Assembly: GCF_001556515.1 (NCBI RefSeq) | Contig: NZ_LSJA01000118.1 | Location: 1-33,283 of the forward strand | Direction of reading: 5' to 3' | DNA length: 33,283 bases | Source: Caulobacter sp. CCH9-E1 | GTDB lineage: Bacteria > Pseudomonadota > Alphaproteobacteria > Caulobacterales > Caulobacteraceae | Shown: positions 13,609-25,772 of the stretch, one piece after another | How positions within the stretch are numbered: position 1 is the first letter of the stretch | Layout of the letters: each line of letters opens with the position of its first letter | Made by a program: the position numbers and the translations under genes | Notes under the pieces: model-generated | Told to the model about the DNA's origin: nothing | Database searches by the model: none | Seen by the model: the letters and a program-made list of their open reading frames with translations, nothing else

Positions 13609-14582
13609 ACTCGAAATGAGAAACGCTGTGGGAGTGTTTCCATACGTTGGGCGGGCTGTAGGGTGCTCCTCATGCCCCTCCGATTAGCGCCGTACCGACG
13701 GAAGATCGCCTCCAGGACGCGCATCTGCAGCGCCTCGTCCGCTCCTGTCTGCGGAAGCAACGGATGGAACAGCATGGCCAAGGTCGAGGCCGGCTTGTTG
13801 ACCCAGTTATCGCTGAGGGCGCGCGCGCAAAGCCCCGCCAAGATAGTTGCGACATGCCCAAATCGGTCGGGCGACCAGGCGATGCGCTCTAACCCCCATA
13901 GCAATCCCGCCCTTAGGTTCTCGCCGGAGGTCCCTTCAACCGGCTTGAGTAAGCGCCATACGCCCACGTCATCGGCCTCGCGATCGAGGTCGCGCTCAAG
14001 CGCTCGCATAAAGGCGTCGGGTGCCGCCTCGGCTAAGGCCGGCAAGACGTCGCGAGTGTGAAACCAGATACTCGGGTCCTCGACCTGGAACAGTCGATGC
14101 ACGAGCCGTTCGACCGCCCAGCGCGCCGCTGGACCGCCTACCAATCCCTCACTAGCGGCTGCGAGAAACGCCAGACTGTCGGCGAGGTTGGTGCGAAGTC
14201 GGCCACTATGAGGCCGGTCCTTGCCCACAACGTTGGCGTACCACCTCTGATCCGGCGGGAGGTCGATGGCCGGATCTGGTAGCGACAGAACGTCGAACGC
14301 CACCTCGACGAAACGCTCCACATCCCCGGCGGTCAGCACGCCACGCAGAGCGGTGAAGGCGTCAGGCCTGGAGATGATCCCGCCTGCCTCGGCGATGGAG
14401 AAGAGCGGCGCGTCCTCCATGATCGAGAGCGTCTTGATCGAGACCTCCAATGCGGCTTGGTCTAGCCCCACCAGCTTCGACAGAACCTCGCGATCCCCTG
14501 CGCTGGCCCAGTACCAGCCCCCGGTGAGAGCCAAGCCGACTAGAGGGCGCGAGAGGCGCGCCTCGTTGGCCCAGACAGGCAG
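13515..14582 (-). pseudogene. Decayed fragment of a large ATPase/STAND-type helical-repeat protein
   Basis: The frame is open from a stop at 14583-14585 to 13515; the first usable start would be a TTG at 14534. The region 13690-14582 reads like the middle of a very large (over 1000 aa) helical-repeat protein: LPVWANEARLSRPLVGLALT, then IISRPDAFTAL, DPAIDLPPDQRWYANVVGK, GRLRTNLADSLAFLA, and DNWVNKPASTLAMLFHPLLP. I associate this phrase pattern with large ATP-binding/STAND-like proteins, some of defence type, from memory only. The conserved reading stops abruptly after AIFRRYG, and the rest (13515-13690) is low-quality sequence that crosses the inverted repeat at 13607. Both ends are missing, so a non-functional remnant is most likely, though a short expressed protein is possible. 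Confidence 0.6.
13607..13623 (+). repeat. Left copy of 17-bp perfect inverted repeat
   Basis: TCACTCGAAATGAGAAA read inward. Its exact reverse complement is at 14716-14732, so the pair brackets a 1126-bp segment holding the decayed gene. No target-site duplication is evident outside the two copies. Confidence 0.7.
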
Positions 14583-14694
14583 CTAAGCTGACCCCTTTCC
14601 TTTGACGGTTCCGCACTCTTCATCGCGAGCATGGCGTCACTTGGACATAACGCCCGCAAGAGCTCGCAGCATAATTCTCAACTACCTGATGCGT

Positions 14695-14736
14695 TTTCTC
14701 ATCTATTATGAGCCATTTCTCATTTCGAGTGAGCCG
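14695..14736 (+). repeat. Two tandem 21-bp units including the right inverted-repeat copy
   Basis: TTTCTCATCTATTATGAGCC (14695-14714) is followed directly by TTTCTCATTTCGAGTGAGCC (14716-14735) at 21-bp spacing. The units share TTTCTCAT and GAGCC with a variable centre. The second contains the right copy (14716-14732) of the 17-bp inverted repeat. A weaker third unit may precede them (14674-14694). The 21-bp phase equals two helical turns, so protein binding is as plausible as a mobile-element end. Confidence 0.6.
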
Positions 14737-14757
14737 GTCCAAGATGGTCGCGCTAGA

Positions 14758-18368
<3,611 letters not shown>

Positions 18369-18415
18369 CCGGCGTTCTTAAGCGGTGTCGGCGGCCGGGG
18401 CTACTAGCGTGAGGC

Positions 18416-18443
18416 GGTCCGCTCCGCCGAAGAGCGGAACGGA
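18416..18443 (-). terminator. Hairpin after the VOC gene, weak terminator
   Basis: GGTCCGCTCC pairs with GGAACGGACC with one mismatch, 13 nt past the VOC stop codon (minus strand). No T-run follows, so it may be a processing or attenuation hairpin rather than a full terminator before recF. Confidence 0.35.
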
Positions 18444-18456
18444 CCGGAGACGTGGA

Positions 18457-18828
18457 TCAGCCCAGCTTGTAACCGCAGAGCTTGTTGCCATCGAGATCGC
18501 GGAAATAGGCGAAGTAAGCCTTGGGCATGCGGGCGCCGGGCGCGCCCTCGTCCTTGCCGCCGAGCTCCAGCGCCTTGGCGTGGAAGGCGTCAACCTCCTC
18601 GACGGTGTCAAAGGCGAAGCCGCCCATCATTCCGTTGCCAACGCAGGCCGGGTTGCCGTCATACGGGCCCAGCACGCCGAACATGCAGCCGTCGCCGCGA
18701 TAGAGACGGCCGCCCGAGGGGTGGTCGAACAAAGGCTTGAAGCCGATCGAGCCCAGCAGCCCATCGTAGAAGGCCTTGGCCTTCTCCAGATCGTTCGAGC
18801 CGACCGTCACGTAGTTCACCTTGGCCAT
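18457..18828 (-). CDS. VOC-family (glyoxalase/dioxygenase-like) protein
   Basis: Vicinal oxygen chelate superfamily protein, 123 aa, one VOC module. It starts MAKVNYVTVGSNDLEKAKAF, the typical first strand and helix (YVTVGSNDLEKAKAFYDGLL), and ends with a YFRDLDGNKLCGYKLG-type motif common in glyoxalase-like proteins of unknown substrate. GGAGG precedes the ATG at 18828; the longer open frame to 18885 adds an unrelated basic extension. The substrate cannot be predicted. The gene has probably been acquired or retained between dnaN and recF by chance. Confidence 0.9.
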   Translation of the reverse strand: MAKVNYVTVGSNDLEKAKAFYDGLLGSIGFKPLFDHPSGGRLYRGDGCMFGVLGPYDGNPACVGNGMMGGFAFDTVEEVDAFHAKALELGGKDEGAPGARMPKAYFAYFRDLDGNKLCGYKLG

Positions 18829-18894
18829 GGCCACCTCCAGTTTTCTTAGAAAACGGACGTTGCCACGCCGGTCACACGTTCGCAACCGGCTCGA

Positions 18895-20829
18895 CTACTG
18901 CCCCAGGCCGAGGACCTTGCGCAGGAACTGGGTTTCGACCTCGCGGCGACGATCGTTATTGGCCTTCTTCAGGAAGCCGTGGCCTTCGTCCTTGAATTGG
19001 ACGTACCAGGTCTCGACGCCCTTTTCGCGCAGCTTGGCGACGACCTGGTCGGACTCGGACTTCGGGACTCGCGGATCATTCCAGCCCTGCATGACCAGCA
19101 TCGGCTTGTTGATCTTGCCGACGTTGTTCAGCGGCGAAATCGTCTCGAAGGCCTTCAGCATCTTGGGATCGCGCTCGTCGCCATATTCGGCGCGGCGCAG
19201 GTCGCGGCGGTAGGCTTCGGTATTCTGCAGGAACGAGACGAAGTTGCTGATGCCGTAGCGCTCGATCCCGCCAGCCAGACGGTCCGAATAGTGGGTCATG
19301 ACAGCCAGCGACATGTAGCCGCCGTACGACTGGCCGTAGACCACGACACGGCTTGGATCGAGGTCGGGCTGCGTCTTGATCCAGTCGAGCAGCGCGCCGA
19401 TGTCCTTGACCGAATCCTCGCGCTTTTCGGCGTTGTCGAGGTTGTGGAACGTCCGGCCATAGCCGGTTGAGCCCCGGACGTTCGTGACGATCACCGCGGC
19501 GCCCAGCTCGGCGACGCTGTGCTGGTGGAAGGGATTGAAGGTAGGCCGTGACTGGCCCTCTGGGCCGCCGTGAATGTCGATGATCACCGGGGCCTTCTGG
19601 CCGGCCGCCAGCTTGGGCTTGTAGACGAAGGCCGGGATCGAGCGCTTGTCGAACGAGGGGTAGCGGATCAGCGCCGGCGTCGCCAAGGCCTTGGAGTCCA
19701 GGCCGCCCAGCTCCGAGGCCGTCCAGCGTTCCAGCTTGCCATCGTCGACGCCCCAGCTCCAGGCGTCGCTGACCGAGGTCGGGGTCGCCAGGCTGAAGCC
19801 CAGCTTGGCTCCGTCGGGCGAGAAGGCGACGCCGCTGACCACGCCGGCTGGCAGTTCCGGCTGCGGCAAGGCGCGGCGAGTGCGGAAGTCCTGCACGACC
19901 AGCTTCGAATAGCCGTCCTCGTTGACGACATAGGCCAGGATCCGCCCATCGTCGGAGAGGGCGAAGTCCTCCACATCCCAGGGGCGGTCTCCCGAGACTT
20001 TGACCTTGGCGCCGGTCGCCAGATCGATCTGGACCAGGCGCAGGAAGTCCGAGCCCTCGTCCGACAAGAGCAGCACCGACTTGCCGTCGGGCGTGAAAGA
20101 GCCGCCGCCATAGGCGATCTTGCTCGCGCCCTTCTTGGGCGGATTGAGCTCGGTCAGCTTGCCGGTGGCGACATCCAGCAGCCAACGCTTGGATTCCGAG
20201 ATCGAATAGTAGCGCCCCAGCAGCACGGTCTTGCCGTCGGGCGACACCGCCAGCGGCGAGACCTGCCCCTCGCCCTTGAAGATGACCTTGGTCGCGCCGG
20301 AGGCGTCGCGCATCAGCACATCATAGTCCGCCGATCCCTTGAGCGCCCGCGACCACACCAGGATCGATCCGTCCTTGGACCAGGCCGGCGAGCCGTTGCG
20401 CGTGCCCGGTTCGGTCAGCTGGGCGGTCTTGCCGTCGGCGTCGCGGAGGAAGAGCTGGAACCACTCGTCGCCGCCAGTGTCCTTCGAGAACAGAATCTGA
20501 CCGTTCGGCAGCACGTGCGGCGAAGCCACCGGTTCGTCATAGAAGGTGACCTGACTGCGATCCGCGCCAGGCCCGGCGACGACGTGCAGTTGGTTGGTGT
20601 TGCCAAAGCGCGTGGTGATGATCATGCCGCCGCCTGGCAGCCAGTCGCCGAACGAGGCCGAGCGAGCATTCTGATAGCGCGCGAGCCCTTCGCGGATCGA
20701 AGGCGGCGCGACCGGCACATTCTCGAGGATCTGGTTGCCGATCTCGCGGCGCTCGACGGCCTGGGAGAAGGCCGGCGCCGCAACGGCGAGGGCCAGGATG
20801 GCGGCGGAGGCGACGAACAGCTTCTTCAT
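18895..20829 (-). CDS. S9-family prolyl oligopeptidase-like serine peptidase, exported
   Basis: Exported 644-aa S9 peptidase (DPP/acylaminoacyl-peptidase group). A signal peptide (MKKLFVASAAILALAVAAPA, cleaving near AFSQA) precedes a seven-bladed beta-propeller built of WD40-like strands (for example GGSFTPDGKSVLLLSDEGSD, VSGVAFSPDGAKLGFSLATP) up to about residue 400. The alpha/beta-hydrolase domain follows with catalytic Ser in YGQSYGGYMSL (about 501), Asp in GWNDPRVP (about 585) and His in DEGHGF (about 617). All three are present, so it should be active in the periplasm on small peptides. The start ATG at 20829 follows the signal-peptide logic; the frame to 20874 is longer but lacks support. 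It lies between dnaN and the VOC gene on the same strand. Confidence 0.93.
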   Translation of the reverse strand: MKKLFVASAAILALAVAAPAFSQAVERREIGNQILENVPVAPPSIREGLARYQNARSASFGDWLPGGGMIITTRFGNTNQLHVVAGPGADRSQVTFYDEPVASPHVLPNGQILFSKDTGGDEWFQLFLRDADGKTAQLTEPGTRNGSPAWSKDGSILVWSRALKGSADYDVLMRDASGATKVIFKGEGQVSPLAVSPDGKTVLLGRYYSISESKRWLLDVATGKLTELNPPKKGASKIAYGGGSFTPDGKSVLLLSDEGSDFLRLVQIDLATGAKVKVSGDRPWDVEDFALSDDGRILAYVVNEDGYSKLVVQDFRTRRALPQPELPAGVVSGVAFSPDGAKLGFSLATPTSVSDAWSWGVDDGKLERWTASELGGLDSKALATPALIRYPSFDKRSIPAFVYKPKLAAGQKAPVIIDIHGGPEGQSRPTFNPFHQHSVAELGAAVIVTNVRGSTGYGRTFHNLDNAEKREDSVKDIGALLDWIKTQPDLDPSRVVVYGQSYGGYMSLAVMTHYSDRLAGGIERYGISNFVSFLQNTEAYRRDLRRAEYGDERDPKMLKAFETISPLNNVGKINKPMLVMQGWNDPRVPKSESDQVVAKLREKGVETWYVQFKDEGHGFLKKANNDRRREVETQFLRKVLGLGQ

Positions 20830-20850
20830 GCGAGACCCCGAACAGCAGAA

Positions 20851-20869
20851 CGGGCGCCCAAAGCGCCCG
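20851..20869 (-). terminator. Hairpin between dnaN and the S9 peptidase gene
   Basis: CGGGCGC (20851-20857) and GCGCCCG (20863-20869) form a perfect 7-bp stem with a 5-nt loop, between the dnaN stop (20896) and the peptidase start. There is no long T-run on the minus strand, so it may attenuate rather than stop transcription. Confidence 0.4.
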
Positions 20870-20895
20870 CTCATTGAACCCCAAAACGTCGCGGA

Positions 20896-22014
20896 TCAGA
20901 CCCGCAGCGGCATCAGCACGTACTTCACGCCCGGATCGACCGGATCGACCACCAGGGTCGGGCTGGCCGGGTCGGCGAAGCGGAACTCGGCTTGCGGCCC
21001 GGCGATCTGGCCGCAGACATCGAGCAGATAACGGGCGTTGAAACCGATTTCGAAGGGCTCGCCGTCGTAATCGACCTCGACCTCTTCCACCGCCTGGCCG
21101 GCTTCCATGTTGCGGACCGTCAGGGTGATGCGACCCGGCTCGACCGCCAGCTTCACCGAACGGCTCTTCTCGGCCGAGATCGTGGCCACGCGGTCGACGG
21201 CCTTGGCGAACAGGTCGTTGTCCAGCGTCAGGATCTTGGCGTTGTCGCGCGGGATCACGCGCATGTAGTCCGGGAAGGCGCCGTCGATGACCTTGGAGGT
21301 CAGGGCGGCCGCGCCGAACTCGAAGCGAACCTTCTGGGGCGAGACCTGCAGGTCGACCGTTTCGCCGGCCGATTCCATCAGGCGGCGGGCTTCGGCGATC
21401 GTCTTGCGGGGCACGATCACGCCCGGCAGGCCGACCGCGCCCTCGGGGGCCGGCATCTCGGCCAGGGCCAGGCGGTGGCCGTCGGTGGCCACGGCGCGCA
21501 GCTTGGTCTCGCCGCCGTCGTTGACCGTGTGGAGGTAGAGACCGTTCAGATAGTAACGAGTCTCTTCCGTCGAGATCGCGAAGCGGGTCTTGTCGATCAG
21601 GCGGATCAGCTCGTTGGTGTCCACCGCGATGCGGCCTGACAGTCCGTCGCTGCTCATCACCGGGAAGTCGCCCGCCGGCAGGACCGGCAGGTTGAAGCGC
21701 GAGCGGCCGGCCTGGATCACCAGGCGCGGATCATCGCCGCTGAAGCTAAGCGAAACATCGGCGCCGTCCGGCAGCTTGCGGACGATCTCATAAAGCGTGT
21801 GGGCCGGAGCCGTGATCTGGCCGGGGATGTCGATCTGGGCCAGGCCCTCGTCGATGATCTCCATGTCCAGGTCGGTCGCCGAGAACGACAGCTGGTCGCG
21901 CTCGGCCGACAACAGGATGTTCGACAGGATCGGGATGGTGTTGCGCCGCTCGACGACGCTCTGCACGTGCCCCAGCGCCTTCAGGAGCGCCGCCCGTTCG
22001 ATGGTAAGCTTCAT
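20896..22014 (-). CDS. dnaN: DNA polymerase III beta subunit (sliding clamp)
   Basis: Ring-forming processivity clamp, 372 aa, the standard length. The N-terminus MKLTIERAALLKALGHVQSV and a centre region NLPVLPAGDFPVMSS are typical of DnaN, as are VATDGHRLA near the middle and the C-terminal RFADPASPTLVVD and VKYVLMPLRV. The clamp tethers polymerase, MutS, Hda and other partners. The start at 22014 gives the conserved first strand. It is separated from grpE by about 146 nt containing a strong hairpin and probably has its own promoter there. In many bacteria dnaA, dnaN, recF and gyrB are contiguous; here dnaA is absent. Confidence 0.98.
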   Translation of the reverse strand: MKLTIERAALLKALGHVQSVVERRNTIPILSNILLSAERDQLSFSATDLDMEIIDEGLAQIDIPGQITAPAHTLYEIVRKLPDGADVSLSFSGDDPRLVIQAGRSRFNLPVLPAGDFPVMSSDGLSGRIAVDTNELIRLIDKTRFAISTEETRYYLNGLYLHTVNDGGETKLRAVATDGHRLALAEMPAPEGAVGLPGVIVPRKTIAEARRLMESAGETVDLQVSPQKVRFEFGAAALTSKVIDGAFPDYMRVIPRDNAKILTLDNDLFAKAVDRVATISAEKSRSVKLAVEPGRITLTVRNMEAGQAVEEVEVDYDGEPFEIGFNARYLLDVCGQIAGPQAEFRFADPASPTLVVDPVDPGVKYVLMPLRV

Positions 22015-22112
22015 AGTCCGATCCAGATCGTGCGGGCGCTCACAGCAGAATCGCCCGCTACCCCCGCGATGAATGGACCGCCGACATTATCGCAAAGCGC
22101 GAAGGGGGAAAG

Positions 22113-22139
22113 GGGGCGCGCCGCTCATTTGCGCGCCCC
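22113..22139 (-). terminator. Hairpin after grpE
   Basis: Perfect 9-bp stem GGGGCGCGC / GCGCGCCCC (22113-22139) with a 9-nt loop, 22 nt past the grpE stop on the minus strand. The following sequence is C-rich with short T stretches rather than a clear T-run, so termination is probable but not certain. Confidence 0.5.
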
Positions 22140-22160
22140 GAGCCGCAAAATCGAAGGGTC

Positions 22161-22784
22161 TCAGGCCTTGGTGTCGAAGGCGCCGCCCGAACCGTCGGTC
22201 TCGGCCGCCGCTTCGGCGTAAGGATTGCCGCTCACCGAGGCGTCCGACGCGGCCGGACCGGTCGAGCCCTTGGCCGCCACGGCGACCATGGCCGGACGCA
22301 CCAGACGCCCCATCAGCTCGTAGCCGGCTTGCAGCACGGCCACGACGCCACCAGGGGCCACTTCTTCCGAGGGCTGCTCCATCATGGCTTGATGAAGATG
22401 CGGGTCGAACTTCTCGCCCTTGGCCGGGTCGATCTTCTTCAGGCCGTTGCGCTCAAAGGCCGTCAGCAGCTCTTTCTCGGTCATCTCGACGCCGATGACG
22501 AAGTTCTTCACGACCGGATCGGCCGTGTCGCGCGGGCTGTGGGCCGTGGCGCGGGCCAGGTTGTCGGCGGCGCCCAGCAGGTCGCGGGCGAACTTCTGGA
22601 TCGCGTAGGCGCGCGCGTCGTTCATCTCGCGCTCGGCGCGGCGCTTGGTGTTCTCGGCCTCGGCGGCATAGCGGAGAGCCTGCTCCTTCAGGGCGGCGAC
22701 CTCGGCTTTCAGCGCCTCGACCTCTTGGGCGAGGTCTTCGGTCTCGAACGGCGTATCTTCAGCCGGCGTTTGCTCGTCGGTCAT
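22161..22784 (-). CDS. grpE: Nucleotide exchange factor GrpE
   Basis: Co-chaperone that releases ADP from DnaK, 207 aa. An acidic N-terminus is followed by the long coiled coil (EVEALKAEVAALKEQALRYA, ENTKRRAEREMNDARAYA) and the C-terminal beta-domain (FDPHLHQAMMEQPSEEVAPG, GYELMGRLVRPAMVAVA), all diagnostic. The Ala/Gly-rich tail after about residue 180 is an ordinary variable extension. It starts 12 nt after the hrcA stop in the same operon, a common heat-shock pairing in alphaproteobacteria; dnaK and dnaJ are elsewhere. Confidence 0.97.
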   Translation of the reverse strand: MTDEQTPAEDTPFETEDLAQEVEALKAEVAALKEQALRYAAEAENTKRRAEREMNDARAYAIQKFARDLLGAADNLARATAHSPRDTADPVVKNFVIGVEMTEKELLTAFERNGLKKIDPAKGEKFDPHLHQAMMEQPSEEVAPGGVVAVLQAGYELMGRLVRPAMVAVAAKGSTGPAASDASVSGNPYAEAAAETDGSGGAFDTKA

Positions 22785-22796
22785 CTCTTAAGGTCC

Positions 22797-23873
22797 TTAT
22801 CCATCCATCATGCGTCCGAGCACCCGGGCGGTGTAGTCCACCAGCGGGATGACTCGTGCGTAGTTCAAGCGGGCGGGCCCGATCACGCCGATCGCGCCCA
22901 GCACCTTCTGCCGGCCTGTCATATAGGGCGCCGCGATCACGGAGGAACCCGAAAGCGAAAACAGGCGCGTCTCCGCCCCGATATAGATGCGCACGCCCTC
23001 GGCGTCGCGCACGTCATCGAGCAGACCGATCAGCTGTCCCTTCTGCTCGAGGTCGTCAAACAGCTGGCGGACACGATCGATATCCTCGCGGGCCCGGGCG
23101 TCAGCCAGCAGATTCGCCTGGCCGCGCACGATCAGCGACCGCGCATCGCCCTCCCCACCGCTCCAGGCCGCGAGGCCGTCCTCGACCAGGCGGGCGGCGG
23201 TTTCGTCCAGTTGGCGACGGGCGAAGTCCAGTTCGGCGCCCATCTCGGCGCGCGCCTCGCTGAGGGTGCGGCCGCGCAGGCGGGCGTTCAGGAAATTACC
23301 GGCCTCCTGCAGGGCCGACGGCGTCACGCCGGGGGCCTGGCGCATCAGGCGGTTCTCGACCTGGCCGTCCTCGAAAACCATGACCGCCAGCACCTGGCCG
23401 CCCCCCAGCGGCACGAACTCGACGTGCTTGACCCCGCCCTCGCGGACGGGCGTCACGACGATGCCGGCTCCGCCGGCAAGGCCCGACAGCACGGCCGAGG
23501 CCTCGGCCAGCGCCTCCTCGAACGAGCGTCCCTTGACCGCGAGCCGCGCCTCGATGGCCCGCTTCTCGGCCTCGGCGACGTCGCCGACCTCCAGGAAGCC
23601 GTCGACGAACATGCGCAGACCCGCGTGGGTCGGCATCCGGCCGGCGCTGGTGTGGGGCGCGTCCAGCAGGCCCAGCTGCGCCAGATCCTGCATGGTGTTG
23701 CGGATGGACGCGGGCGACAGCGCCACCCCGCCCTTGGAGATGGTGCGCGAGCCGACGGGCTCGCCAGTCTCCAGATAAGACTCCACGACCCGCCGAAAAA
23801 TGTCACGGGCGCGGGCGTCGAGCTCGGCGAGCCCCGGCGCGCGGACGATCGGCCCTGGAAACAGCTGCGTCAT
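22797..23873 (-). CDS. hrcA: Heat-inducible transcription repressor HrcA
   Basis: Winged-helix repressor of groESL-type chaperone genes through the CIRCE element, 358 aa. The DNA-binding N-terminus has [20 protein letters not shown] and [20 protein letters not shown] followed by [20 protein letters not shown], the HrcA signature. The C-terminal dimerisation and GAF-like regions follow, ending [21 protein letters not shown] find no CIRCE (TTAGCACTC-N9-GAGTGCTAA) upstream, so autoregulation is not evident here. It is divergent from rph with 140 nt between the start codons, and that interval contains one GANTC site (23902-23906). Confidence 0.97.
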   Translation of the reverse strand: MTQLFPGPIVRAPGLAELDARARDIFRRVVESYLETGEPVGSRTISKGGVALSPASIRNTMQDLAQLGLLDAPHTSAGRMPTHAGLRMFVDGFLEVGDVAEAEKRAIEARLAVKGRSFEEALAEASAVLSGLAGGAGIVVTPVREGGVKHVEFVPLGGGQVLAVMVFEDGQVENRLMRQAPGVTPSALQEAGNFLNARLRGRTLSEARAEMGAELDFARRQLDETAARLVEDGLAAWSGGEGDARSLIVRGQANLLADARAREDIDRVRQLFDDLEQKGQLIGLLDDVRDAEGVRIYIGAETRLFSLSGSSVIAAPYMTGRQKVLGAIGVIGPARLNYARVIPLVDYTARVLGRMMDG

Positions 23874-24013
23874 GACGAAGTCATCTTGAGCGTGTCGTCT
23901 CGAGTCGTGTCGTTTGGGACCCGGTTAGCGAACAAAAGAAGTCGGCCCCTTTCAAGTTCCGCCTTCAATAGGATAAGCGGCCCCATCGACCTATTCAAAC
24001 CCCGGAGTTTCCC

Positions 24014-24730
24014 ATGCGTCCGTCCGAACGCGCCCCCGACCAGATGCGCGCCGTCACGCTGGAAACCGGCGTCAACCGTTACGCCGAAGGCTCGTGCCTC
24101 ATTTCGTTCGGCCACACCAAGGTGCTGGTCACCGCGACGGTCGAGGAAAGCCTGCCGGGCTGGCTGCGCAACAAGGGCCAGGGCTGGGTCACCGCCGAAT
24201 ATGGCATGCTTCCGCGCGCCACCCACAGCCGCGGCCGCCGCGAGGCCGCCGCCGGCAAGCAGAGCGGCCGCACCCAGGAAATCCAGCGCCTGATCGGCCG
24301 CTCGCTGCGCGCAATCGTCGACCTCAAGGCCTTGGGCGAGCGCCAGATCACGCTGGACTGCGACGTCGTGCAGGCCGACGGCGGCACCCGCACCGCCTCG
24401 ATCACCGGCGCCTGGGTCGCCCTGCGCTTGGCGACGAAGTACCTGCTGGACGAAGGCGTGCTGAAAACCGATCCGATCATCGGCCAGGTGGCGGCCGTCT
24501 CTTGCGGCGTCTTCAACGACACCCCGGTCCTCGACCTCGACTACGAGGAAGATTCCAGCGCCGAAGCCGACAGCAATTTCGTGCTGACCAACGCCGGCGA
24601 CATCGTCGAAATCCAGGCCACCGGCGAGAAGCGCGGCTTCACCCGGGCCGAGTTCGAGGCTCTGTACGGCCTGGCTGAAAAGGGCATCGGCGAACTCTTC
24701 GCCCTGCAGCGCGCGGCGATCGCGGGTTAA
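24014..24730 (+). CDS. rph: Ribonuclease PH
   Basis: Phosphorolytic 3'-5' exoribonuclease that trims tRNA 3' ends, 238 aa, the family length. Signatures: [80 protein letters not shown], the phosphate-binding region [20 protein letters not shown], and a C-terminus with [24 protein letters not shown] lies 7 nt before the ATG. In alphaproteobacteria rph is often followed by rdgB and hemW; here about 2.8 kb of other genes separate them. Confidence 0.97.
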   Translation: MRPSERAPDQMRAVTLETGVNRYAEGSCLISFGHTKVLVTATVEESLPGWLRNKGQGWVTAEYGMLPRATHSRGRREAAAGKQSGRTQEIQRLIGRSLRAIVDLKALGERQITLDCDVVQADGGTRTASITGAWVALRLATKYLLDEGVLKTDPIIGQVAAVSCGVFNDTPVLDLDYEEDSSAEADSNFVLTNAGDIVEIQATGEKRGFTRAEFEALYGLAEKGIGELFALQRAAIAG

Positions 24731-24772
24731 CCCCCCCTCTTGCCGGGGACAGAGCGAGGGCCCAGATTCAGA

Positions 24773-24788
24773 TCCTGAAGATCAGGAG
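24773..24788 (+). promoter_or_regulatory. Small hairpin overlapping the ribosome binding site of the HtrA-like gene
   Basis: TCCTGA (24773-24778) and TCAGGA (24782-24787) form a perfect 6-bp stem with a 3-nt loop. The Shine-Dalgarno AGGAG (24784-24788) lies in the 3' arm, 6 nt before the GTG start. Folding would hide it. This could lower or condition translation, but no ligand or partner is indicated. Confidence 0.4.
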
Positions 24789-24794
24789 TCCTGT

Positions 24795-25772
24795 GTGCCC
24801 GCCCCGTTCGAAGGTTACGAAGTCGAAGCGCGCCTGCGTCCATCGGCCGAAGCCTATCGGTTCGACCTGGACCAGACACTGGCCAGCGTCGTGGCGCTGG
24901 AAGCGAAGGTTCCGGCCGACGCGTACACCGCCGCGATCCTGGGAACCGAGCGCGTCGGCAACGGCGTCGTCATCAGCCCCTCGGGGCTGGTGCTGACCAT
25001 GGCCTACCTGATCACGGAGGCCGAAGAGGTCGTCCTGACCCGCAATGACGGCCGCCGTGTTCCGGCGCACGTGCTGGGCCTCGATGGTCGTTCGGGCCTC
25101 GGCTTGGTTCAGGCGCTGGAGCCGCTGGACCTGCCGGTCATCACCCTGGGCAGCGCCAAGGACCTCGAGGCCGGCGCGCCGGTGATCGCCGCCGGCGCCG
25201 GCGGGCGCGCTCACGCCGCCGCCAGCAAGGTCCTGGCCCGCATCCCGTTCGCCGGCTACTGGGAGTACTTGCTGGACGAAGCGATCATCACCGCGCCCGC
25301 CCACCCGCACTGGAGCGGCGCGGCGCTGATCGGTCCCAAGGGCGACCTCGTAGGCCTGGGCTCTCTGACGCTGGAGGGCCGCGACCAGAACGGCGAGACC
25401 CGCCCGCTCAACATGTTCGTGCCGGCCGAACTGCTGCCGCCGATCCTCGATGATCTGGCGCGTGGGCGCTCGCCGCATCCGCCACGACCTTGGCTGGGGG
25501 TCTTCGCCCAGGAGATGGAGAACCACGTCGTCGTCGTCGGCATCTCTCCCAAGGGCCCCGCGGCCCGCGCGGAGATCAAGCCTGGCGACCTGATCCTGGC
25601 CGTCGACGGCAAGCCCGTCTCGGACCTGACCGAATTCTACGCCGTCATGTGGAGTCTGGGGGAAGCCGGCGTGACCGTGCCCCTCAAGATTCTGCGCGAG
25701 GGCGACGCCTTCGAGGTGGAGGTCCGCTCGATGGACCGCAACGCCCTGCTCAAGAAGCGGCGGCTAAACTAG
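24795..25772 (+). CDS. HtrA/DegP-like PDZ protein lacking catalytic residues
   Basis: Trypsin-like plus PDZ protein, 325 aa, GTG start with AGGAG 6 nt upstream. The protease-like domain (about 45-210) keeps the fold pattern NGVVISPSGLVLTMAYLI and VPAHVLGLDGRSGLGLVQAL. However, the catalytic His of the DegP NNHVV motif is Tyr71 here, and the catalytic Asp of the RSDIALI motif is Gly101. SGAAL (Ser174) retains a serine but without the GNSGG oxyanion context. A PDZ domain follows (about 230-315: RPWLGVFAQEMENHVVVVGI, GPAARAEIKPGDLILAVDGK). No signal peptide is present, so it is probably a cytoplasmic, non-proteolytic scaffold. It follows rph on the same strand. Confidence 0.85.
   Translation: MPAPFEGYEVEARLRPSAEAYRFDLDQTLASVVALEAKVPADAYTAAILGTERVGNGVVISPSGLVLTMAYLITEAEEVVLTRNDGRRVPAHVLGLDGRSGLGLVQALEPLDLPVITLGSAKDLEAGAPVIAAGAGGRAHAAASKVLARIPFAGYWEYLLDEAIITAPAHPHWSGAALIGPKGDLVGLGSLTLEGRDQNGETRPLNMFVPAELLPPILDDLARGRSPHPPRPWLGVFAQEMENHVVVVGISPKGPAARAEIKPGDLILAVDGKPVSDLTEFYAVMWSLGEAGVTVPLKILREGDAFEVEVRSMDRNALLKKRRLN

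Noticed and set aside
13600..14740. Target-site duplication flanking the inverted-repeat segment
   Set aside because: The bases outside the two 17-bp repeats (GAGAG on the left, GCCGG on the right) do not match, so classical transposition cannot be claimed.
19570..20877. 435-aa plus-strand open frame
   Set aside because: Antisense shadow of the S9 peptidase gene, which has a signal peptide and a full catalytic triad.
23874..24013. CIRCE element in the hrcA/rph interval
   Set aside because: I looked for TTAGCACTC-N9-GAGTGCTAA and found no acceptable match on either strand.
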